Shown in pieces: positions 1 through 5,796 of a DNA stretch of 6,506 nt. Location: positions 1 to 6,506 of the forward strand of contig JACQVM010000092.1 of NCBI GenBank assembly GCA_016209785.1, given 5' to 3'. Position 1 is the first letter of the stretch, and the number at the start of each line of letters is the position of its first letter. Under the pieces are notes generated by a model, which was not told where the DNA came from, searched no databases, and saw nothing but the letters and a program-made list of their open reading frames with translations. This DNA is from Candidatus Melainabacteria bacterium. GTDB taxonomy: Bacteria > Cyanobacteriota > Vampirovibrionia > Obscuribacterales > Obscuribacteraceae. A program made the position numbers and the translations under genes.

Positions 1-698
1 GCAAGGGGCACATTAGCTAAGCCACTCAAAAATGGAACAAATGGTACACTTGTGCGGAACCTGACTGTCAGCGCATCAACTTTCTCAATGGATGGAAACT
101 TACCGTAGACAGACAGTGTGTCACGTAAGCTTGAGTTGCCATAACCTTTTGCTACGATGGTGCCAAAAGTAAAGACAACATCATCGGCGGTAATTGGCCT
201 TCCATCAGACCAGGTCAATCCCTTACGTAAGGTAATTGTATACTCGCGTTTGTCATGGCTTATTGTAATTGCACGTGCCAAACGTGGGTATGGTGCACCT
301 GTCCAAGCATCTGTATCAATAAGGCGCTCAAACATAAGAAGCCCCAGTCCGCTGCTTTCAACATCTGTTGCGGCCCAGTAGTTGAAGGTCTTTGGTCCGC
401 CACCAAATGTAGAGACTCTCAATGTGCCGCCATAAATGCCTGACTGTCCGCGCGCCTGCCAATATTCAACAGTCTGCCCATTTTGCGTTAACTTTTCTAC
501 AAGCTTAAAGGCACCAGGGTTTGGGAAGCTGGCGACAGAAGAATTGGGTCCAGTGTGAGCTGTGAGTGTGCTATCGTGGCCAAATGTGGTGGACCCAGCA
601 GAGTGTGGTGGCAGAGGGGCGAGCCTGGTTGTGTTTTCTGAAGCACAGCCAGCAAGAAGAACCATAAAGACGAGGCAAGGAGCCAAAATCTTTGTCAC
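1..698 (-). CDS. Peptide ABC transporter solute-binding lipoprotein, family 5 (partial, C-terminus off left edge)
   Basis: This is the N-terminal 232 residues of an extracytoplasmic solute-binding protein of the SBP_bac_5 (OppA/DppA/AppA) type, which captures peptides or related solutes for an ABC importer. Reading leftward from a GTG at 698, the frame is open to the window edge. A hydrophobic signal ends in the lipobox LLAGC (Cys at residue 18), predicting a lipid-anchored protein. A Ser/Thr/Pro-rich linker of about 60 residues follows, then the fold begins near GGTLRVSTFGGGPKTFNYW. The family signature LRKGLTWSDGRPITADDV is clear and is followed by GYGNSSLRD. GTG is the earliest possible start, because an in-frame TAA lies two codons upstream. 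The GTG overlaps the TGA of the preceding gene (GTGA), so translation is probably coupled. The protein is a diverged paralogue of the gene just upstream; over about 77 residues around the signature, more than half are identical by eye. Substrate is unknown. Confidence 0.9.
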   Translation of the reverse strand, partial: MTKILAPCLVFMVLLAGCASENTTRLAPLPPHSAGSTTFGHDSTLTAHTGPNSSVASFPNPGAFKLVEKLTQNGQTVEYWQARGQSGIYGGTLRVSTFGGGPKTFNYWAATDVESSGLGLLMFERLIDTDAWTGAPYPRLARAITISHDKREYTITLRKGLTWSDGRPITADDVVFTFGTIVAKGYGNSSLRDTLSVYGKFPSIEKVDALTVRFRTSVPFVPFLSGLANVPL

Positions 699-2608
699 TT
701 CTTATACAGCTCCTCCATGTTATGTAAGCCCATGGCTGACTGCGAAAGCTGGGTGGGCTGGTAGTTGCCTAAGGTATTGCGTGCAGCAACAAGTACAGTA
801 GGACTAACCAGAAAAACAAATGGTGCTTCATCGAAGATAATTTGTTGATACTCGTTATAGAGCTGCTTTCGTTTTGATTTGTCCAGACTCTGGGCTCCTA
901 CGTTAAAAATTTCATCTAAACGAGTCTCCCATGGTCGCGCATCAGAAACTTTGATGATGCCGCTCTCGTCAGGAAGGCGCTGATCAAAGACATGCAGACG
1001 TCCGTCGCTTTTGTATACGTTTGCACCATCATTAGGCTCTAAGGGATCGCCGGGGCTTAAGGCCATCAAGCAGGCTTGCCAATCAAGCGAATGATCAATT
1101 TTGTCAGAAAGAATATTGAAGTTGAGCATTTGAAAATTGACTTTGATGCCTAATCTCTTTAAGTCTTCCACAATCATATTTCCTATGGCTTCATAAAATG
1201 TCCCTCCTGATGCTGCAAGCATATCGAACTCAACTTTGTTATTGTTCTTGTCGTAGAGAAATCCGTCTGGCTTTTTCTGAAAGCCAGACTTTTCCAGAAG
1301 AGTCATAGCATAATTAGTGTCTGCCGGGAAACCTTTGAGAGATTGATTCCAATATGGGCTGGAAGGTGGCTCCGACGTATACAAAGGAAAGCCAATACCC
1401 TTAAAATAATTTGCCACCATGTTGTCCCGGTTGATGGTGTGATTGATTGCTTGGCGGAAGTTGACATCGTTGAACCATAACGACTTCACAGGGTCTACAT
1501 AAGGCTTGCTAGTTTTAGGATTTGTGCGCTGATTCATATTAAACATTAAGAAAGTGGTGCCAATGCTTTGACCTAAGTTGTATAGTTTAAAATTGTCGTT
1601 TTCCTGCTGGGATAAGAGTTCTGCCGCATCACGGTTGCGTACTATAGTCAAATCAATTTCCTTTGCCTTAAACTTCAATAGGTTGGTGTTGACATCAGGA
1701 ACAATTTGATAGACCAGTTTGGCAAGATAGGGCAAGCGTTTGTTGAGTTTGTTCACCATGTAATAGTTTTTGGTTGCTACCAGTTCTACACGCTGAGACG
1801 GTACATAACGTGAGAGCACAAATGGTCCGCTGGTGACTAAACTTTTAGGGTCAGTGTTAGCAGACCAAAGTTGTTGGAATGCCTCACGCCCATTCTTGGT
1901 TTTTATGATAGGTTCGACTATGTGCTGTGGTGCAATTGGCATGCTTAACAAGCGTGCAAATGGTGCAAACGGTTTTGGTGTAACAAACTTGTTGGTTAGC
2001 TCATCTACAACAACAACCGTGGGCGACTTGCCATCGATAGTGGTGACGTCACGCAAGGATGAATTACCATAACCCTCTTTAATAATTATGTTCCAAGTAA
2101 ATGCTACATCGTCGGCAGTAATTGGCTTGCCGTCTGACCACTTAAGACCTTTGCGCAGTTGCGTTGTATAAGTAAGCTCGTCAGGGCTGATTGTAAGCTC
2201 GGAAGCCATATCTGGAATGACATCGCCGGTGTAAGGGTCGACGCCCACCAGTCCAGCAAACATAAGAGATCCAAGTTCTCTCGATTGAGTGTCTGAGGCA
2301 GTCCATGGGTTGAACACCTTAGGATCAGATCCAACCATGGAGCGAACAAGTGTGTTGCCAAACTGTCCTGGCTCGAAGCGCCCCTGCTTCATTTCTACAC
2401 CATCAACTACAACGGTCTTATAAGGACCCGGGTAGACTGGATTTACAGAGGGCAAGGCGCTGGTGCTGCCCTGGTCAAATGATTTAGTACTGGTATTTGC
2501 ACTGGACTGGGGTGGGTTTGTAGGCTCGATACCTGGTTGTTGGGTACATCCTGATAGCACCACAAGCGATATCAGGCACAGTGTTATTGGTTTTCTCAGT
2601 TTATACAT
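695..2608 (-). CDS. Peptide ABC transporter solute-binding lipoprotein, family 5
   Basis: This is a complete 637-residue solute-binding protein of the SBP_bac_5 family, which delivers oligopeptides, dipeptides or similar ligands to an ABC permease at the outer face of the cytoplasmic membrane. The N-terminus is Lys/Arg-bearing and hydrophobic and ends in the lipobox VLSGC (Cys21), followed by a Gln/Ser/Thr/Pro-rich linker to about residue 75. The family signature LRKGLKWSDGKPITADDV is at residues 151-168. Next come GYGNSSLRD, an SPFAPF-like stretch (KPFAPF) and PIAPQHIVEP, a pattern typical of AppA-like members. The C-terminus GLHNMEELYKK is also typical. Length is slightly above the usual 530-600 because of the linker. 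I chose the ATG at 2608: GAGG sits six bases upstream of it, whereas the TTG at 2620 would swallow part of that site. It leads a tandem pair with the gene at 1-698. No permease or ATPase gene is visible. Confidence 0.93.
   Translation of the reverse strand: MYKLRKPITLCLISLVVLSGCTQQPGIEPTNPPQSSANTSTKSFDQGSTSALPSVNPVYPGPYKTVVVDGVEMKQGRFEPGQFGNTLVRSMVGSDPKVFNPWTASDTQSRELGSLMFAGLVGVDPYTGDVIPDMASELTISPDELTYTTQLRKGLKWSDGKPITADDVAFTWNIIIKEGYGNSSLRDVTTIDGKSPTVVVVDELTNKFVTPKPFAPFARLLSMPIAPQHIVEPIIKTKNGREAFQQLWSANTDPKSLVTSGPFVLSRYVPSQRVELVATKNYYMVNKLNKRLPYLAKLVYQIVPDVNTNLLKFKAKEIDLTIVRNRDAAELLSQQENDNFKLYNLGQSIGTTFLMFNMNQRTNPKTSKPYVDPVKSLWFNDVNFRQAINHTINRDNMVANYFKGIGFPLYTSEPPSSPYWNQSLKGFPADTNYAMTLLEKSGFQKKPDGFLYDKNNNKVEFDMLAASGGTFYEAIGNMIVEDLKRLGIKVNFQMLNFNILSDKIDHSLDWQACLMALSPGDPLEPNDGANVYKSDGRLHVFDQRLPDESGIIKVSDARPWETRLDEIFNVGAQSLDKSKRKQLYNEYQQIIFDEAPFVFLVSPTVLVAARNTLGNYQPTQLSQSAMGLHNMEELYKK
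710..716 (-). promoter_or_regulatory. Ribosome binding site for the GTG-started downstream paralogue
   Basis: GGAGGAG lies inside the last codons of the upstream solute-binding gene, 11 bases before the GTG at 698. The motif is strong but spaced longer than ideal. Together with the GTGA stop/start overlap it suggests that ribosomes finishing the first gene re-initiate on the second. Confidence 0.5.
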
Positions 2609-2614
2609 GGACAA

Positions 2615-2618
2615 CCTC
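2615..2618 (-). promoter_or_regulatory. Ribosome binding site deciding the start of the 695-2608 gene
   Basis: On the minus strand the sequence reads TTGAGGTTGTCCATG. GAGG is six bases from the ATG at 2608, which is good spacing. An in-frame TTG at 2620 overlaps the first G of this site, so starting there would leave no comparable ribosome binding site. This supports a 637-residue product over a 641-residue one. Confidence 0.65.
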
Positions 2619-2694
2619 AATTGCTTTCGTCCATTTTAAGGGAAGCATCCAGAGCCGCCTTGACAGTTTTGGTGAGCTTATATCCTTCTGGATT

Positions 2695-2723
2695 GTCCTA
2701 TTGACATCCACATCAATGGTCAA
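2695..2723 (-). promoter_or_regulatory. Candidate promoter for the minus-strand solute-binding protein pair (weak)
   Basis: On the minus strand, TTGACC (2723-2718), a 17-base spacer and TAGGAC (2700-2695) resemble a poor sigma-70 promoter. A better -10-like hexamer, TATAAG, lies further down at 2682-2677 but has no convincing -35 at the right distance. Either would give a leader of roughly 60-80 bases before the ATG at 2608. The elements overlap the plus-strand promoter on the other strand. This is a guess from hexamer matching. Confidence 0.25.
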
Positions 2724-2729
2724 CATAAT
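2701..2729 (+). promoter_or_regulatory. Sigma-70-type promoter for the 2889-4541 gene
   Basis: A perfect -35 hexamer TTGACA (2701-2706) is followed by exactly 17 bases and then CATAAT (2724-2729), a five-of-six match to the -10 consensus. It sits in the divergent intergenic region and points at the FecR-like gene. Initiation would be expected near 2736, giving an untranslated leader of about 150 bases. It is the best promoter match I see in the window. Confidence 0.55.
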
Positions 2730-2802
2730 CCAGTTGCTGTGCTCAGTTCAGAAACCACCAATGCTAAGCAGCAGTAGCTGTTGAATATTAACTAAATTTA
2801 CT

Positions 2803-2817
2803 AAAGAGCTGCTCTTT
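2803..2817. promoter_or_regulatory. 15-base palindrome, possible operator or leader hairpin
   Basis: AAAGAGC-T-GCTCTTT is a perfect inverted repeat with seven-base arms and a one-base centre. It lies about 65 bases downstream of the predicted plus-strand start point. It could be a dimeric repressor site, or in RNA a six-pair stem with a CUG loop in the leader of the FecR-like gene. No U-run follows that would make it a convincing terminator. The rest of the 2609-2888 gap shows no gene. Confidence 0.35.
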
Positions 2818-2888
2818 TACTGTTGCATCTAGACTATTGCTAAGGAAGGTGGCTTGTCAGTTAATTTAGCTAAAGGACATTATTTTTT

Positions 2889-4541
2889 ATGCTACAAGTT
2901 GTACCAAGATTTTTACTTATCCTGCTGTTTGTATCTTTGTTTGTTGTGCCGCAAGTTTTAGCTCATCATGAGATTGGGCAACAAGGGTTGCCGGTGCCTC
3001 CTTTCGCAACCAATTCACTGCTTGGTCCAGTCGTGCAGTTTACTGCTGATGACGGAAAGTCATCAAGTGGCACTCACAAGCTCAACATCTCTAGCTTTCT
3101 CAGGCTGCCTATTGCAACGGATGTGAGTCAAATAGTGAGACCAGGTGTTCCGTCGGAGAGCCAGTTGGTTTATTTGGAGCCTCATCCAGGCACGTTTATC
3201 TTTGCTACGAACTCGTGTGATGCGATAGGTGACAAATTCAATTCATATGCGCTTCGGGCATTGCGAGGCAGCTTGTATTCGGTAGCCGGTGAGCGGAGGA
3301 TAGATCTTGCCCGTGGACGAATGCTAGTTGCTAGTGGAGCTGAGTCCGTCGATATACATGCTGGTGCTGCGAACATTACTCTTCAATCTGGAGCCGTGGC
3401 CATTGTCGAGACTGCTGCAAATGGACTAACAAGGGTCTACTCTCTTATGGCAGGACAACATGAAGGTGCTGCAGTTATGGTTAGCTTCTCTAGCAAGCTG
3501 CCAGCAAGAGAATTTATTGGCCTTATGTTTGGGCAGGAAGCTGTGATAGCTAACCACGAACTGTCTGAAGAGGAATGTGTTCCAACAGATGGCATAGAAC
3601 GCCATGCAGTTGAGGAGAAAATTGCCAGCTCTGCCTTGCGTAATGCTCGTTTGTTTGAGTACTCACTTGCTCAGATGGCAGAGTATGATGAGCTCATCAA
3701 TTGCCATCAAGCACATAGGCTAAAAGGTGCCAGACTTGCAAAATACCTGCAAACGATATATGAAGATGTCTTAGCTTATGCATCATTGCAAGAAGGCTTT
3801 GGTGCAAAAGCCTCTAAGCTGGTACAACGAGATACACGCACAACGGTAGGTGCTGAAGGTGCAGCCGCAGCAGTATCTGCCAGGCTTGAGGATGCTGACA
3901 GTGCTAAGTACTTTAACCTTGTAGCTGAAAAGGGACGCTTGATAGCGGTGCGGAATGACTCTCGATACAAGGTGAAGGAGCCTCGAGCTGTGAGGTTGGA
4001 GAAGGGTACTTTCTTGGTGGCAAGCAAACAACCCCTTAAGCTGTATGTGCAAGACAAGCAAGTTGTAATCTCCAAAGGGGCTGTTGGTTTGGTGCAAGCA
4101 AATGCTACAGGTCTCAAGGTAATGAACCTTGGGGATTTCCGAAAAAATTCATTGCAGCTTGTATCAGGCAAGCATGTTATAGATCTTCGTCCAGGGCAGG
4201 AATTGGTTTGTACGGACAGTCCTCCGACGCTTTCTGATGTGTTTGACATCCACCAGCTTGGACACCGAGGCATAAGCAGCAGGTATGTCCCTGAATTGGG
4301 TTGGATTACTTCAAGTGAGGTCTCGATAAAGGACGTGCTTACGCATCACCCGCTGGTTGCTGCAATGCGGATAGCCGGCAAGCATCCAACAGAGAAGAAG
4401 GTGGTAGCGCATATGGTGAAAACTGCTGCAATCATCAATCTTGTTCACCCATCCGAGAGGATCTTCCAGCAAGGTCAGCCTGAGGATGAAACAGGCAGCT
4501 CTATGCGCGTTGCAGCAAGGTGCAATAGCTGTTTGCGCTGA
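2889..4541 (+). CDS. Secreted protein with two FecR-like modules, function unknown
   Basis: I do not recognise this 550-residue protein as a named gene. The N-terminus is a Sec signal (hydrophobic residues 8-24, probable cleavage after VLA at 25). Two related beta-rich modules follow, at about 122-222 and 343-443. Each has a G-x-x-LVAS strand, a G-A-V-x-x-V-x-x-x-A-x-G-L block and a closing GQE-x-V, resembling FecR-type domains. Between them, residues 224-335 look helical and charged. The C-terminal region, about 450-530, is rich in His and Lys. FecR domains usually act in envelope sensing or as structural modules, but no transmembrane helix or anti-sigma partner is visible. AAAGGA at 2872-2877 is 11 bases before the ATG, an adequate ribosome binding site. 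The last dozen codons run into the GC-richer zone and end in CNSCLR, so the natural C-terminus may have been altered there. Family assignment is tentative; that the gene is real is much surer. Confidence 0.8.
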   Translation: MLQVVPRFLLILLFVSLFVVPQVLAHHEIGQQGLPVPPFATNSLLGPVVQFTADDGKSSSGTHKLNISSFLRLPIATDVSQIVRPGVPSESQLVYLEPHPGTFIFATNSCDAIGDKFNSYALRALRGSLYSVAGERRIDLARGRMLVASGAESVDIHAGAANITLQSGAVAIVETAANGLTRVYSLMAGQHEGAAVMVSFSSKLPAREFIGLMFGQEAVIANHELSEEECVPTDGIERHAVEEKIASSALRNARLFEYSLAQMAEYDELINCHQAHRLKGARLAKYLQTIYEDVLAYASLQEGFGAKASKLVQRDTRTTVGAEGAAAAVSARLEDADSAKYFNLVAEKGRLIAVRNDSRYKVKEPRAVRLEKGTFLVASKQPLKLYVQDKQVVISKGAVGLVQANATGLKVMNLGDFRKNSLQLVSGKHVIDLRPGQELVCTDSPPTLSDVFDIHQLGHRGISSRYVPELGWITSSEVSIKDVLTHHPLVAAMRIAGKHPTEKKVVAHMVKTAAIINLVHPSERIFQQGQPEDETGSSMRVAARCNSCLR

Positions 4542-4693
4542 CGGACCGACGGAGGTTGAGCAACGACATACAGTGAGGCGAGGGCTGCGGTTAGCCGATT
4601 TGACAAGATCCGCTCCGCAGGCACAAGCCTACTTCGCTTCTCGCCGAGCGTATTTGCGCGCGGAGGAGGCGAGGGACGAAGCCAACGGAGCGC
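4542..4693. other. GC-rich convergent intergenic region
   Basis: This is the gap between two convergent genes. It is visibly richer in G and C than the flanking coding DNA. It contains a 10-base direct repeat, GAGGCGAGGG, at 4575-4584 and 4666-4675, a small hairpin GGCT/AGCC at 4583-4596, and the nested inverted repeats described separately. No convincing gene lies inside it, although one plus-strand frame stays open through it. Confidence 0.6.
4611..4692. repeat. Nested inverted-repeat element, branched secondary structure
   Basis: Outer arms CGCTCCG (4611-4617) and CGGAGCG (4686-4692) are perfect complements. Inside are AGGC-ACAA-GCCT (4619-4630), a four-pair side hairpin, and a longer arm in which CTTCG (4632-4636) pairs with CGAAG (4677-4681) and CTCGCC (4640-4645) pairs with GGCGAG (4668-4673). 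The two G-U positions and one mismatch between those last stems nearly make a continuous 14-pair helix. The whole folds as a branched 82-base structure. It could be a dispersed palindromic repeat, a miniature element or an atypical terminator; on the plus strand it is followed by a weakly U-rich CTTATTTATT. No transposase-related sequence or clear target duplication is visible. Confidence 0.5.
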
Positions 4694-5794
4694 TTATTTA
4701 TTGAATAACTCTGGTGCAAACGCTTCTACGGACTGCGTGGTGATGGCACCGCCAAAATTTGGTAGCTCACCGCCTCGTGCGGAAAGTGCTCGAACAGCAA
4801 CTATGCCGATGACCTTGCCACGCTGACTAACCACAGGTCCACCGCTGTTACCTGTGGTAATGGGCGCGTCGACTTGAAGAATGCGTGGTGCTACCCGGCT
4901 CACCCGTCCCGTATTGAAGGTTGGTGCGTAATATTTTGAGGAATCAAGATCAATTTGATCTGAGGCAGCCGGGTAGCCGATGACTTGGACTTCTTGACCT
5001 TCAGCAGGAGCAATATGATCAAACTCCAGAGGTATGAGATTGGCTATTCGAGCAGTCAATATGGCTAAATCTGGCTCACCTTCCAGTCGAGCGACCCTAT
5101 AAAGTTGAGCCTCCGTGGCAGGTTGGGTCACAGGACCTGGTGCATGAAGAAAATAAGCTACTTGTGGCTTTAAACCAGCTTGGGCTAAATACTTTTGAAA
5201 AAGAATACGCAAAGGATCTGCTTTTACTGACAGATATGTCTCATAGGTGTCCCATATGGCATCGACTGTTGTTTGATATAGCGTACGCTCAGTTGGACTC
5301 ATGTCTTTCCTTGTTGCTAGATTGACAATGCTCATCAGTTCGTGGCAGCGTCTGCTGGTGTCTCTCTCACTAGAGGTCTGCTCAGCATAAAGCCTGATGG
5401 CAGCAAAAAATCTCTCGCACTCTTTAATAAGTTCGTCAGCACTGTCTACCACATGCCTATTGGTTAAAAAGTACGACTTATCGTTGCGTTGAACTCTTAT
5501 AGGAAACGAAGTGCCAAACCCAACTACACGATAACCTTTGTCCTCAGTTGTGGTGCTGTAGACAGGATAGTGATACTTGGGTGACAGGTCAGCCAGGGAT
5601 GCCCACAGCCCACCATTGAGCGGCAGCTTCAAACCAACGTTTAGCTGAAATACCATGCCCTTAAGTCTTTTGTCTAGTTTTTCCCAGGTCTCTGTTGCCA
5701 GGCTCGAAGGTGTGGTCCACACAGCTTGTATGTAAGCTGCAAGCAGCAACGCCACACACAAACTAGAGGTTAGTCTCAATGATCTTGTGATCAA
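4694..5794 (-). CDS. Exported trypsin-like serine protease with long internal insertion
   Basis: This 366-residue protein is a chymotrypsin-fold serine protease (S1/S1C, DegP- or V8-like), expected to act outside the cytoplasm. An N-terminal hydrophobic segment (about residues 11-24) looks like a signal peptide or anchor. The catalytic triad is readable: His114 in FLTNRHVV, Asp242 in EPDLAIL and Ser317 in TTGNSGGPVV. A GFGTSF strand (92-97) precedes the His, and GYPA (273-276) lies before the Ser. About 127 residues separate His from Asp, against about 30 in DegP, and much of the extra looks helical and charged (120-205). There is no PDZ domain. The start is a TTG at 5794, two bases after the stop of the DUF4127 gene, with AGG just upstream. 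No ATG would keep the signal segment, so TTG with coupled translation is the best choice. Substrate unknown. Confidence 0.87.
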   Translation of the reverse strand: MITRSLRLTSSLCVALLLAAYIQAVWTTPSSLATETWEKLDKRLKGMVFQLNVGLKLPLNGGLWASLADLSPKYHYPVYSTTTEDKGYRVVGFGTSFPIRVQRNDKSYFLTNRHVVDSADELIKECERFFAAIRLYAEQTSSERDTSRRCHELMSIVNLATRKDMSPTERTLYQTTVDAIWDTYETYLSVKADPLRILFQKYLAQAGLKPQVAYFLHAPGPVTQPATEAQLYRVARLEGEPDLAILTARIANLIPLEFDHIAPAEGQEVQVIGYPAASDQIDLDSSKYYAPTFNTGRVSRVAPRILQVDAPITTGNSGGPVVSQRGKVIGIVAVRALSARGGELPNFGGAITTQSVEAFAPELFNK

Positions 5795-5796
5795 GA

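Noticed and set aside
157..443. Plus-strand open frames over the left-edge region
   Set aside because: The minus strand here encodes an unmistakable family 5 solute-binding protein across the same bases, so these are antisense frames.
2104..2361. An 85-codon minus-strand frame inside the binding-protein gene
   Set aside because: It is another frame of the same strand within a well-supported gene, with no domain.
3776..4273. A 165-codon open frame on the minus strand inside the FecR-like gene
   Set aside because: It is fully antisense to a gene with a signal peptide and internal domain repeats, is rich in Ser/Arg/Cys as antisense frames often are, and has no domain or neighbour support.
4611..4692. 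tRNA-like gene, because of the 82-base branched fold with a seven-pair outer stem
   Set aside because: There is no TTC-type T-loop, no anticodon arm of normal size and no CCA or matching conserved bases. Only the outer stem length resembles a tRNA.
4611..4700. Standard intrinsic terminator for the FecR-like gene
   Set aside because: The stem is long and branched, and the following CTTATTTATT is only partly T. Termination is possible, but the structure does not fit the usual compact hairpin plus T-run.
4441..4704. An 87-codon plus-strand frame as a separate gene
   Set aside because: Its first third lies within the FecR-like coding sequence and the rest is the repeat-rich zone. It has no ribosome binding site at a proper distance, and its Ala/Arg/Glu-rich product looks like translated repeat DNA.
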